A stretch of 64,000 nucleotides of DNA from Lepturacanthus savala. Taxonomy: Eukaryota; Chordata; Actinopteri; Scombriformes; Trichiuridae. The stretch is from the NCBI GenBank assembly GCA_030544235.1, contig CM060466.1, positions 35,386,582 through 35,450,581 of the forward strand, read 5' to 3'. Positions 45,080 to 58,745 of the stretch are shown here, in pieces. The translations under genes were made by a program, and so were the position numbers. Position 1 is the first letter of the stretch, and each line of letters opens with the position of its first letter. The notes beneath the pieces were generated by a model, which searched no databases, was not told the origin of the DNA, and saw only the letters and a program-made list of their open reading frames with translations.

Positions 45080-45498
45080 AGGTGGTTATTTGAGTCACTG
45101 TTGCCTTTCTATCAGCTCGAACCAGTCTGGCCATTCTCCTCTGACCTCTGGCATCAACAAGGCATTTCCGCTCACAGAACTGCCTCTCACTCAATATTTT
45201 TTCTTTTTCGGACCATTCTCTGTAAACCCTAGAGATGGCTGTGTGTGAAAATCCCAGTAGATCAGCAGTTTCTGAAATACTCAGACCAGCCCTTCTGACA
45301 CCAACAACCATGCCACGTTCAAAATCACTCAAATCACCTTTCTTCCCCATACTGATGCTCGGTTAGAACTGCAGGAGATTGTCTTGACCATGTCTACATG
45401 CCTAAATGCACTGAGTTGCCGCCATGTGATTGGCTGATTAGAAATTAAGTGTTAACGAGCAGTTGGACAGGTGTACCTAATAAAGTGGCTGGTGAGTG
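45080..45498 (-). mobile_element. Truncated Tc1 with transposase N-terminus
   Basis: The right end GGTGTACCTAATAAAGTGGC then TGGTGAGTG, next to TA (45499-45500), is an intact terminus of the family also present at 53261-54032. The minus frame at about 45080-45350 encodes MGKKGDLSDFERGMVVG, then SISETADLLGFSHTAISRVY, the paired-type helix-turn-helix DNA-binding part of a Tc1 transposase. Similarity ends near 45080, so the catalytic DDE domain and the other terminus are gone. Confidence 0.85.
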
Positions 45499-45514
45499 TA
45501 TATATATATATCCA

Positions 45515-45862
45515 GGATCCAGAATGTTCCCCTGGTTGCTCATTCTGAAATGAGCCCATTCATACAGCATCTCTACAGACTGAAACATCGTTCCAGACTA
45601 ATATATCATCATCAGATGGATGTCTGTCAGTCCTGGTTCATCTATAGCCTGTCCGTCCATGGGAGTGGATCTCTCCATCACTGTGGTTCTCCCCCAGGTT
45701 TCTTCTTTCACTGGGTTTTGGAGTTTTTCCTTGTTAAGGAGGGTCTAAGGAAGGGGGATGTCTTGAGTCACTTTGGACTGAATTTACTGAAGCACTTTGA
45801 GACAACTGTGTTGTAATATTGGGCTATATGAATAAAATGAATTGAATTGAATTCAGGTCTGA
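45515..45862 (+). mobile_element. L2/Maui-type LINE 3' end
   Basis: GGTTTTGGAGTTTTTCCTTG, then GAGGGTCTAAGGAAGGGGG, then TTGGGCTATATGAATAAAAT and a repeating GAATTGAATTGAATTC tail. This is the 3' untranslated end of a fish L2-type LINE; related minus-strand copies lie at 38022-38205 and 58640-58745. Confidence 0.82.
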
Positions 45863-45941
45863 ACATTTTCATCAAACATATGTGATAACATGTTTGCTGA
45901 CATTGGTTCCACATGGAGAACATTATGTCAGATATTCTCAG

Positions 45942-46809
45942 TAGGGCTGAACGATCTATTGTTTTCGACCAAAAATCGCGATCTCAGACAGCACGATTTT
46001 GATATCGTCAAAGCCGTGGTTTTTCTGCTACTAAACTGACCCATTTTGTCACTCCAATATCACATTTACGGGGGTCCGTCCTTTGATGTCCGTCCACGGC
46101 AAGTTACCGAATCCGAGGCGCTACGGTGCCGACCTCCGGCGAAGCCACGAATCCCCTCGGCGATGATATCTTCCTCCGCTGCTCATCCGCTGTCCTGTTC
46201 TCCGAGTGGCTAATCGACAATGCTAACTGCTAACAGTTAGCCACCGCTCTCCTGCAGCGATACGCACCGCATGTATATATCTCTCCGCTGCCTCTCGAAT
46301 GTCCGACGAGCGAGCTTGCATGGTTTCCAACCGCAAAACGTGGACGCCGACGATAGCTGTCCACCCTCCAAACCGGGAAAAAATTTGCTCAGTCTTCCTC
46401 CTCCAGCACTAGCACACCACATGTACAACAGGCAACCATGCTCTCACTCCCGAACAGCGAACTTGAATAACCGGAAGTGACGAAAAACAACGAACACACC
46501 CGAACTGTGAACGACACAATAACATAACATCTCACACATTCAATGAAAATAATACATAAAATAAATAAATAATGGTGAGGTGATATTAGAACACTAAATG
46601 TAAAAGGATAAATGAAAATTATGAGCCTTCACTACACTCTGTATCAGCAACCAATCAATAAAGAGTTATGCATTTGGAATCTGCTGACCTCTGTTTTCAT
46701 TCTTTAGCTTTATAGACTAAATTTGCATTGAAATCGTGGTTGAAATCAAAATCGCAATATTTGCCAGAAAAATCGAAATTCAATTTTTTCTTAAAATCGT
46801 TCAGCCCTA
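45942..46809. mobile_element. hAT MITE with CpG-rich core, 868 bp
   Basis: The flanks ATTCTCAG (45934-45941 and 46810-46817) are exact 8-bp duplications. The ends TAGGGCTGAACGAT and ATCGTTCAGCCCTA are perfect 14-bp inverted repeats, with ATCGCGAT- and AAAATCG-type subterminal repeats. A GC- and CpG-rich core (about 46060-46480) contrasts with AT-rich ends. ORFs of 63 and 69 codons inside match nothing known. Confidence 0.9.
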
Positions 46810-46817
46810 ATTCTCAG

Positions 46818-48147
46818 CATGTCATCTCATATGTCTTCTCTCTGTCTTTAAATCATCTTTGAACAGAAATCCTAACAAAACAAAATGATAAATCCATAGA
46901 GGCAGCCTTAGCCTAGCAGCAGTATTCATATTACTTTTTTGTGTCACATTTTGCAATATATTGCTCATGAAAATAACTTTATGCTCGTCAGCCCTGCTTT
47001 TTCCTCCCAAATTGTATACCACTTATATTTTTTGGCCTCAGGTAAAGTTCTATTATAAGGCAACTACATGAGTAATTAGTGCTTAACTTGTATACTGACA
47101 TTACTAATAGATTCTGTTAGAGGGAAAACTCAGCTGAGTGAGTCATTGAATTCATTTACATCTTTTGTCAGACAGAAGTTTGCATCTTAATATAATGACA
47201 CCAAAAAATGGCTGAGTCACAAAAACACAGAAAAGAGAAAGTGGAAAAAAAATTAAGAAATTAAATTTAAAAATATTTACTTAAAATTCCACACACATAG
47301 TGTTTACCTAGAAAGAAGCCTCATGCCTCAAGCCTCATGTTGTTTTTATGGACTTAAAAAGTCCATTTGGATCTTTTTTTTTTTTACAGAAATATCAAAT
47401 GGTGTAAGTGAAAATGAAAGATGAATTTAAATATATAATCCACCTAGAACATAAAACTAGTTGATAGCATGTGTTTTTAATTTTTTTAAAACTTTTATAA
47501 AAGAGTCAAACTATCTGGTACCAAGTTTTTAGGGTTACGCCACTTGGCACTGACCCTTATAAGAGGAATAATACATAAAGTATTGTTTATATGAATTTGC
47601 TTTTACCCTCAAATTCCACTCCTTTCATAGTTGTAGGCAACATATTTAACTGTGGTAGATTTCTTTGGTTGTACTTCATATTTTTGGATATTCTTCCCTG
47701 TGTTATCAGACTGGGTCTAATGAGACTGGATGTTAACCTATGCAGAAGCACATATGAATGGCTAAAGAGGCTAATTAGGAGCCATTAAGCTCACTGCTAT
47801 CAGGCACCATTACTAGCATTAGCATCTAAAGGTTAATGATGAGGCAGCCTGCTAGGCCAACACCACTTGTATTTCTAATGATAACAGGGGGCAGAGCAGC
47901 AGCATCTGGACAGATGCATATGTTTAAAGGACAGAAGGACTAAATGGAGGGTTTAGAGCTAAAGGTCACTCAGGAGTGGGGCAAGGCACACAAACTCCAA
48001 CTTCCACATTTTCAATTTACAATAATACAATCCTATAAGCCAGCAGTTTACCACCTTTGCTGCCCTCTGTCTTTCCTCATACTGAACTTCCTTTCTGGCA
48101 ACAGACGTGTCTTCAGGTCAGTCAGGATGAGGAAGGTCTATCTGGAA
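46818..48147. other. No gene; diverged dispersed repeat at 47390-47520
   Basis: 47430-47520 resembles 26880-26970 (CCACCTAGAACATAAAACTA, then TGATAGCATGTGTTTTTAA). The rest holds nothing recognisable. Confidence 0.5.
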
Positions 48148-48320
48148 ACTCCAAACCAGGTTTAACCCCCTCATACAATCGGTGCCCATCCCTAACCCCT
48201 AACCATAACCCCTAACCCTAAACTCCAAACCAGGTTTAACCCCCTCATACAATCGATGCCTAACCATAACCCATATCCCCTAACCATAACCCCTAACCCT
48301 AACCACAACCCCTAACCCTA
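48148..48320. repeat. Telomere-like composite repeat
   Basis: Two direct copies of a unit beginning CTCCAAACCAGGTTTAACCC, then CCTCATACAATCG, then runs of CCCTAACC and CCATAACC. A third related copy is at 50119-50190. Confidence 0.8.
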
Positions 48321-49055
48321 ATGTAGCATGTATTTATACTCAAATGGATATATAGGTGTATTCATTATATATTATTATTACTAAATGTATTAACCAGAAG
48401 ACAGATTCGACCATGGAGGAGAAAATCATGATGAAGCAATATTAGAGGAAGACACAGAGACTGGATGGATTTGTAATAGGTACCATGTATTTTATCATTG
48501 CTAGCAGCACAAAACAAAATCTACCCAACAAAGTATGAACCCATATTAGGAAACCCAAATTATGAAAATATAAACAAGATATGAAAAAAAAGTAAATATG
48601 AAAATAGAATATGGCTAAAAAGTAATTAAATACAAAAATAAAGGTAACCAAATTCACTACTGGTAAGTTTGAATGTTCAATGTACTTTTCCACAATATTA
48701 ACTTAAATCAATAAATCAATTTAAATCAATAAATCATCTTAAATCAATAAATAATTTGAAATCAGTAGATCAACTCCCATAAAGCATTCCCAAAAATAAT
48801 CTAACTCAAATTAAATTAATTATTGTGGAGCTTCCCGTCACGCACACTGGTGTTGAGATCTTCTTGTACAAAGTCAACAAGTCGAGGTAAGAGTCCCAAA
48901 AGAAGAAAGTCAGTTATGTGTGCGGGCCAAGAGATGTGTGTGTGTGTGAGAGAAAGAGAGATAGAAGGGGGGGAGAAGAGCGATGCAGCTCAGTCCTACC
49001 AGGGCAGAGCTATTATGTTTAAAATAAGAGCACCTGGGGATCCTCTAGGTGTGGC
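48321..49055. other. No gene recognised
   Basis: AT-rich; short TTAAATCAATAAATCA direct repeats at about 48700-48765 and a (GT)n at 48935-48948. No recognisable coding. Confidence 0.5.
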
Positions 49056-49690
49056 TCTCAATTAGTTCAGTCACAGGCAGCTCACCATCATCAATTAGTT
49101 GAGTCACAGGTAGCTCACCATCATCAATTAGTTGAGTCACAGGTAGCTCACCATCATCAATTAGTTGAGTCACAGGTAGCTCACCATCATCAATTAGTTG
49201 AGTCACAGGTAGCTCACCATCATCAATTAGTTCAGTCACAGGTAGCTCACCATCATCAATTAGTTGAGTCACAGGTAGCTCACCGTCATCAATTAGTTGA
49301 GTCACAGGTAGCTCACCATCATCAATTAGTTGAGTCACAGGTAGCTCACAGTCATCAATTAGTTGAGTCACAGGTAGCTCACCATCATCAATTAGTTCAG
49401 TCACAGGTAGCTCACCGTCATCAATTAGTTCAGTCACAGGTAGCTCACCGTCATCAATTAGTTCAGTCTCGGGTAGCTCACCATCATCAGTTAGTTCAGT
49501 CACAGGTAGCTCACCTTCATCAATTAGTTCAGTCACAGGTAGTTCACCGTCATCAATTAGTTCAGTCACAGGTAGTTCACCGTCATCAATTAGTTCAGTC
49601 TTGGGTAGCTCACCATCATCAATCAGTTCAGTCCCAAGTAGCTCACCATCATCAATTAGTTCAGTCTTGGGTAACTCACCATCAGTATCC
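49056..49690. repeat. 33-bp minisatellite
   Basis: About 19 copies of CTCACCATCATCAATTAGTT followed by GAGTCACAGGTAG, with G/C, A/G variants; the right-most copies are most diverged. 33 is a multiple of three, which keeps a minus frame open for 174 codons (TELIDDGELPV repeat, 49045-49569). No start, signal or splice context supports coding. Confidence 0.95.
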
Positions 49691-50118
49691 CCGGCTCATA
49701 AAACCTGGCCTGGATCAGAGTATAAGCCAACGTTTTAGTAAGCATTCAAACGTACATCGTACATCAAGTATTAATTAGCGTTACATAGAAACAGCAACAG
49801 TGGACTTACCAATTCAAGATTGTTTTACAAGTTTCACATCAGCTTTCAGAAACACACTTCGGGCACCTGAGATCCCAAAAGCACTAAGACAGGAATAAAA
49901 TGTGACCATTAAGACCTCAGAAAGGTGTGTATAAAATGTGATTTGCCAACCGACCTGCAGCCGCTCCGCTGCACACACAGCCCCATTCATCTGGTGAGTG
50001 TGGAAACCGCTTCCTGTTTAAAGCGGAGCGGCCTAGCGGATTGGCTGCTCACGGCACGTGACCTTTTATGGCAATGTTTATTTTATTAAATGTATTTTTT
50101 CGGTTTTAAAACCTGGGT
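49691..50118. other. No feature recognised
   Basis: Unique-looking sequence between the 33-bp minisatellite and telomere-like DNA; the block at 49950-50070 is GC-richer (CCGCTCCGCTGC, GCGGAGCGGCC). Confidence 0.45.
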
Positions 50119-50190
50119 TACACTAACCCCTAACCCTAACCAGGTTTAACTCTCATACAGTCGGTGCCTAACCCTAACCCCTAACGCAAC
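50119..50190. repeat. Telomere-like composite repeat, third copy
   Basis: CCCTAACCCTAACCAGGTTT, then AACTCTCATACAGTCGGTGC, then CTAACCCTAACCCCTAAC. Same unit as at 48148-48320. Confidence 0.8.
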
Positions 50191-50279
50191 ACCATTATAT
50201 TTTTAATGCATAAAAGGAGCAATTACTTTTGTTTTATTCGCATCAAATTTTTTGACTTTGTCAGGTACATGTAGTTCAG

Positions 50280-51790
50280 AAAAATACAACAAAAAAGTGT
50301 TCACTAAATTATAAAATGTTCTGGTTGAAATTATGACATTTGTGTTGTTTGGGTCAGTTTGACCCAGTTATAAAATAAGACTAAAAATCAATAATTAGAG
50401 ATAATAATAATAATAATACATTTTATTTATTGGGTGCCTTTCGTAGTGTTGAGGATCCTGGAAAAAGGAAGCTTGCTTCTCGATGGTTGTATTTTCTAAT
50501 TAATAACAAATCACGAGGAGTGCGCTCTTTCTATTTCACCGTTGCAACGAGAGAAGTGCTGTGCATACATATGGAATTGACCTTCTGTGTGCCACGAACA
50601 GTTCTGAAGCCCGTTGTGTCCCGGCTGGTTTTATTGAATCAACCTTACGCCCCTTTGACATCATTTGCATACATCAGGTTATACGTTTCTTTCACCATAC
50701 ATGGAGTTGTTTTTTATCAGACAGAGAAATTATGACAGACAGAGAAGTGAGATGCAGGCCTTCCGGTTGGCATTATGAACCGATCCCAAGACTTCCTATT
50801 TTAAACTGAACCATTCATGTCCTGAACTTCTCATGACCTCTTAGTCTTAACTGCAACTCAAGATAAGCAGAAGCATAACTTAAATCACTCGGTATCACAT
50901 ATATCAATATAAGGCCTAATATGGAGCCTTGAATCTAATCTAACATTAAAGCATTGAATCTACTGTAAAAGACACTGAATATAATGCATAAAGAACATTG
51001 AATATAATGTAAAAAGTATCATCGGATATGAGTATAATATAAAAGAATCATCGGATATAATCGTCAACACGTCACAGTAGCCTCAAGGTCACCTTACGTA
51101 AAGCATATTAAAAACAGCAGTAGTGTTTAGACAATACAAGAAACAGAATAAAACAGCAATGAAGTCAACAATACATCAAGTAGAGTAAAATAAAAAAATG
51201 GAATAAAATACACTCTCAGCACTCTCTAGCTAATAAATGAGTGTAATAAATAGGAGCGATAAAATAACTAAATAAATAGAGAAAATGACTGTGTATATAC
51301 ATAAAACTGATAAAACTGAAGAGAGATAAAAACTGAGATAAAACTGAAGTGAACTGGCAGCCAAATGACTTGTTCTGATCTTCATTTAGTGTTTGGATCA
51401 AAGTTCTATGACTTAAAAATAAAACTTTTATATTAAATAAATGAAATATTTTTTTATTGAAATTAATAAACATGGATTAAAATTGATCTGTAACACCATA
51501 TATGTTGTTATAATGTTAAAATGAAAAAATAAAACATTAATTGTTGATGTGTTCCAATACCCCTTAGGAATAATCAGACCACACAACATCCTTTTATTAA
51601 TATAAAGGGTTCTCTTGAGATTCATTTTACCTTTTGGTAACCTAAGGTAACCAAGAGATGAGAAACTAACTGGTTGATAAATAATAGTTTGTAGTGTATT
51701 TTACAGCTGATTTAAGACGTGGGTCAAAATCAGCCTGTTAACATAATGGATGCAAACAGCAAATTAACACTAGAGGAAGGTTAAATAATA
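50280..51790 (-). repeat. Inverted relative of the 2.1-kb dispersed repeat
   Basis: Ends at about 50285-50395 and 51648-51785 match 2441-2545 and 2083-2235 in reverse complement. The intervening 1.2 kb here is not matched at the other locus. A 101-codon plus ORF (50430-50735) follows a TTTTATTTATTGGGTGCCTT repeat-like segment and is not recognised. Confidence 0.55.
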
Positions 51791-53235
<1,445 letters not shown>

Positions 53236-53260
53236 GTGTGTGTATGTGTATGTGTGTATA

Positions 53261-54029
53261 CATTGACCGGCCACTTTATTAGGTACACCTGTCCAACTGC
53301 TCGTTAACACTTAATTTCTAATCAGCCAATCACATGGCGGCAACTCAGTGCATTTAGGCATGTAGACATGGTCAAGACAATCTCCTGCAGTTCAAACCGA
53401 GCATCAGTATGGGGAAGAAAGGTGATTTGAGTGACTTTGAACGTGGCATGGTTGTTGGTGCCAGAAGGGCTGGTCTAAGTATTTCAGAAACTGCTGATCT
53501 ACTGGGATTTTCACGCACAACCATCTCTAGGGTTTACAGATAATGGTCCGAAAAAGAAAAAATATCCAGTGAGTGGCAGTTCTGTGGGTGGAAATGCCTT
53601 GTTGATGCCAGAGGTCAGAGGAGAATGGCCAGACTGGTTTGAGCTGATAGAAAGGCAACAGTGACTCAAATAACCACCCGTTACAACCAAGGTAGGCAGA
53701 AGATATTATTAGATCCACACATTATTATTATTAGAAGATATATTTTCTTGACACTCTTTGGGCCCCTTGGTACCAATTGAGCATCGTTGCAACGCCACAG
53801 CCTACCTGAGTATTGTTGCTGACCATGTCCATCCCTTTATGACCACAATGTACCCAACTTCTGATGGCTACTTTCAGCAGGATAATGTGCCATGTCATAA
53901 AGCTGGAATCTCTGAGCAAAGCTTCCAGCACCTTGTTGGATCTATGCCACGAAGAATTGAGGCAGTTCTGAAGGCAAAAGGGGGTCCAACCCGTTACTAG
54001 CATGGTGTACCTAATAAAGTGGCCGGTGA

Positions 54030-54032
<3 letters not shown>
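53261..54032 (+). mobile_element. Internally deleted Tc1 transposon
   Basis: The termini CATTGACCGGCCACTTTATT and its inverse (AATAAAGTGGCCGGTGAGTG) are both present, each next to TA. The plus strand encodes the transposase N-terminus from about 53409 (MGKKGDLSDFERGMVVG, then a helix-turn-helix with TISRVYR interrupted by a TAA where the Tyr-Arg codons continue). After about 53700 it jumps to the C-terminal catalytic part (HVHPFMTTMYPTSDGYFQQD, then NVPCHKAG), so the DDE domain is split by a deletion of several hundred bases. Flanked on both sides by (TA)n. Confidence 0.9.

Positions 54033-54110
<78 letters not shown>
54033..54110. repeat. (TA)n microsatellite
   Basis: About 39 TA dinucleotides between two different Tc1 elements. 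Confidence 0.97.
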
Positions 54111-54122
<12 letters not shown>

Positions 54123-54346
54123 CATACATACAATGGGGGAACTAAGTATTGAACGCGTCAACTTTTTTGTCATTACATTTATTTCCAAAGATGCTACTCA
54201 TGTGACATTTCTTCCAGGTATTAACTCAAATAAACCACACATGAAAAGAAATCACAGCATTCAAATCCATAAATAATGATTATGTGATTACATGTTATTG
54301 CACTTATGATTAAGTGCAATAACACAGGAAAAAAATTATTGAACAC

Positions 54347-55023
54347 TAGGGGTGTGATGAGATCTCGTGTCACGAGATCTCGCGAGATGTGATTTGATGA
54401 TTGCTCGTCACGTTAAAATTCTGTCTCGTGAGATTTATCTAGCAAGCAGCCAGAATGACGGAAAAGACAGGTATTACTATTGACGACGCCCCCGCCACTT
54501 TTAAATCGTTTGTTTGGCAGCATTTTGGGTTCCCGGCAGAAATGATAAATGGTAAGAGAGTGACTGATAAGACACGGACAATATGCAGACACTGTATGCA
54601 AACAATCCCGTGCAGCGCGGCGAATACGAGCACAATGCAGAGACATTTACAGCACACAGCGCAGTACTCAAATCAACAACTGCGCCTGCTGACAGAGAAG
54701 AACTTTTTGTTTTGGACATATTGTTTGCACTTGAAAAAAGGACATATGTATAATTTTTTTTCTATATATTTTAACTTTTATAATATTTTATTTTAGTTTC
54801 GATTTGTAGAGGAAGAAGTTCATTAAAAGGAAGAAGTTCATTAAAAGTTAACGTTTACAGAGTTATAAAATCCATGTGCAACTCAGTTAAATAAAAGTCT
54901 GTTGTCCAGGCATTCATATAATTTATAATTTTTTTTTGTTTTCTTAAAATCTCGTCTCGATCTCGTGAACCCAATCTCGGGTCTCGTCTCGTCTCGTGAG
55001 CTGAGCGTCTCATCACACCCCTA
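54347..55023 (+). mobile_element. Non-autonomous hAT element with BED-finger ORF
   Basis: TTGAACAC at 54339-54346 and 55024-55031 is an exact 8-bp duplication. The ends TAGGGGTGTGATGAGA and TCTCATCACACCCCTA are perfect 16-bp inverted repeats, with many TCTCG words in both subterminal regions. The plus frame from ATG 54455 encodes a BED-type zinc finger: FKSFVWQHFGFP, then TICRHCMQTIP (CX2C), then TMQRHLQHTA (HX2H). This is the N-terminal DNA-binding part of hAT transposases or ZBED proteins. The frame ends at 113 codons after losing similarity, so the catalytic domain is absent. The 5' end includes the exact palindrome TCTCGCGAGA (54378-54387). Confidence 0.88.
54455..54796 (+). pseudogene. 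hAT transposase N-terminal fragment (BED zinc finger)
   Basis: 113 codons. Residues about 14-70 form the BED finger; residues after about 75 (NQQLRLLTEKNFLFWTYCLH onward) show no similarity I recognise and become hydrophobic and aromatic in AT-rich DNA. Full hAT transposases are 600 residues or more, so the RNase H-like catalytic and dimerisation domains are missing. It could still make a short DNA-binding peptide, but nothing shows expression. Confidence 0.75.
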
Positions 55024-55204
55024 TTGAACACACATGGGAAAGCTGTATAGTTTGGCAAGGAAAGGCACCATACCATCTCAAATCTGAAAGTAATTAGTCT
55101 TTGTACTTCCTATAAGTGTAAACCAACATCAGCTGGGTCAGTGCTAATTGATGGCCCTATAAGCAGGTTGTTTTTTCACAAAGTAGTCAAACAAGACACA
55201 TCTC

Positions 55205-56535
55205 ATGATGGGTAAAAGCAAGGAGCTCTCTCAAGACCTTCGCAACCTGATTGTTGCTCAGCATCGGAATGGAACTGGTTACAGACTTATTTCAAAGCGT
55301 CTGAGTATTCCAATAAGCACCGTTGGGGCTATTATCCGCAAGTGGAAGAAGCATCATCTTATCATCAACAGGCCGCGCATAGGAGCTCCTTGCAAGATTT
55401 CTGACAAGGGAGTCAGGAAGATGGTCAGAAGAGTTCTCAAAGAGCAAAGGACCACGTGGAAAGCACTCCAGAAAGACGTTGGAGGCAGCAGGTACAAGTG
55501 TTACAGAGAAAACGATAGGCAATGCACTCCACCGCCATGGCCTCTATGGACGCTCAGCCCCCATTCCTCAAAAAAAGGCACGTTGAAGCTTGTTTAAAGT
55601 TTGCTAAACAGCATCTGGATAAGTCTGTGGAATACTGGGAGAATGTTTTCTGGTCAGATGAGACCAAAATTGAAGTTTTTGTTTGTCATTCTACACACCA
55701 TGTTTGGAGGAGAAATGGCACTGCACATCACCCAAATAACACTATACCAAAAGTGAAGTTGAAGTGGTGGAAACATCATGGCATGGGGTTGTTTCTCATC
55801 TCATGGTACTGGCAGACTTTATATAAATGAAGGAGCAATGAATGGAAACAGTCAGTCAGTCATTTTCTATACCTGCTTATTCCTCATTAGGGTCGCAGGG
55901 GTCTGCTGGAGCCTATCCCAGCGCGTTACGGCGAGAGGCAGGGATACACCCCAGATGGTCGCCAGCCAATCGTGGGGCACACACACCATTCACTCACACA
56001 CTCACACCTACGGGCAATTTAGAGTCTCCAATTAACCTCAGCATGTTTTTTGGACTGTGGGAGGAAGCCGGAGTACCCGGTGAAAACCCACGCAGACACG
56101 GGGAGAACATGCAAACTCCACACAGAAAGGTCCCAGACCCAGGACGCAAGGCAGTCTTGAACCTGCGACCTTCTTGCTGTGAGGCAACAGCGCTAACCCC
56201 TGTGCCACCATGTCGCCCTGAATGGAAACATCTATTGGCAAATACTTGAGATGAACCTGCTGCCATCCACCAGGATGATGAAGATGAGACGTGGCTGGAC
56301 CTTTCAATAGGACAACGATCCAAAGCACAAAGCAAAGTTGACTCTCGAATGGTTTAAAAAAAAGAAAATCAATGTGTTAGAATGTCCCAGTAATTCACCT
56401 GACTCAAATCCGATTGAACATTTGTGGAAAGAACTAAAGAAAAGGGTTCACCAGAGGGCACCAAAGAATATTCAAGATTTAAAGACAATCTGTGCAGAGG
56501 AATGGGCAAAAATCACACCTACGCAGTGTCAGTGA
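55205..56535 (+). pseudogene. Tc1 transposase, broken
   Basis: From the ATG at 55208 a plus frame encodes the DNA-binding region: MGKSKELSQDLRNLIVAQHR, then the helix-turn-helix [19 protein letters not shown], then GAPCKISDKGVRKMVRRVLK. A frameshift at about 55500-55530 moves to the next frame with the catalytic block [12 protein letters not shown] (first Asp, about 55648-55683). The SINE at 55851-56218 interrupts the gene. After it comes GWTFQ, a TAG stop and DNDPKHKAK (second Asp), then [14 protein letters not shown] (third acidic residue, DD34E type) to about 56535. At least two frameshifts, one stop and the insertion inactivate it. Confidence 0.9.
55851..56218 (-). mobile_element. tRNA-derived SINE, nested in Tc1
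   Basis: TGAATGGAAACA at 55839-55850 is repeated exactly at 56219-56230, a 12-bp target duplication. On the minus strand the insert starts GGGCGACATGGTGGCACAGG (A-box region) with GCAGGTTCAAGACTG (B box) about 45 bp on, carries the CTTCCTCCCACAGTCC body, and ends in a GACTGACTGACTG tail. Pol III boxes, a simple-repeat tail and variable-length duplications are the marks of LINE-mobilised SINEs. The ORFs through it in both directions are not genes. Confidence 0.9.
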
Positions 56536-56842
56536 TTAGTTAATACATACAAGAAGCATCTGGAAGCTGTCATTGCAAACAAAGGCTTCTCCACAAACTA
56601 TTAAATGAGTCTCAGATAGTGTGTTCAATACTTTTTTCCTGTTATTGCACTTAATTCCACATAATCATTATTTATGGATTTGAATGTGATTGGTTGTGAT
56701 TTCTTTTCATGTGTGGATTATTTGAGTTAATACCAGTGTCTGAAAGAAATGTCACATGAATTGCCTCTTTGGAAATAAATGTAATGAAAAAAAAGTTGAT
56801 GCGTCCAGTACTTATTTCCCCCATTGTGTGTATATATATATA

Positions 56843-58416
<1,574 letters not shown>

Positions 58417-58418
58417 TG

Positions 58419-58421
<3 letters not shown>

Positions 58422-58470
<49 letters not shown>
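58422..58470. repeat. (TA)n microsatellite
   Basis: About 24 TA dinucleotides against the right end of the Tc1 element. Confidence 0.97.
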
Positions 58471-58472
<2 letters not shown>

Positions 58473-58639
58473 ATTTGATTCATTGTAGATAAAACACACT
58501 AATGACACCAATGATCTGTAGACAGAACCACTGTGATAATGGTGGTGTGATTGAACTTCACTTCCAAACATCATGTCTGTCACCTTCATGTCTCCTAAAT
58601 CCCTCCTTTCTCCATACACCCCCCCTTCATGAATTCAAG

Positions 58640-58745
58640 TCAAATCAATTTCATCTGTAAAGCACAAAATCACAAATCACAGATTCACCCTAATAATCTT
58701 CACAGTTTGTACAACAGCAGGACAACGTCCTCTGTCCTTAGACTG
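58640..58745 (-). mobile_element. L2-type LINE 3' end fragment
   Basis: The plus strand reads TCAAATCAATTTCATCTGTA, then AGCACAAAATCACAAATCAC and TCTGTCCTTAGACTGGGG, the inverse of a diverged L2 3' end. Shorter and more decayed than the copy at 45515. Confidence 0.55.

Larger units (their letters stand above)
54127..56830 (+). mobile_element. Full-length Tc1 transposon carrying nested hAT and SINE
   Basis: Long inverted termini of about 200 bp (54127-54335 against about 56625-56830): CAATGGGGGAACTAAGTATT at left and its diverged inverse at right, next to TA on both sides. Removing the nested hAT with its 8-bp duplication and the SINE with its 12-bp duplication leaves about 1.64 kb, normal for a Tc1 with long inverted repeats. 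The transposase pseudogene is at 55205-56535. Confidence 0.9.

Noticed and set aside
49045..49569. 174-codon acidic repeat protein TELIDDGELPV
   Set aside because: 33-bp minisatellite; no promoter or splice evidence, and copies beyond the ORF continue the same repeat with frame-independent variation.
50430..50809. Overlapping 101- and 82-codon plus ORFs
   Set aside because: Different frames of the same DNA next to a dispersed-repeat phrase; no recognisable domain and no splice or promoter support.
55842..56335. ORFs of 135, 113 and 96 codons on both strands
   Set aside because: They run through the nested SINE and its flanks and show no protein similarity.
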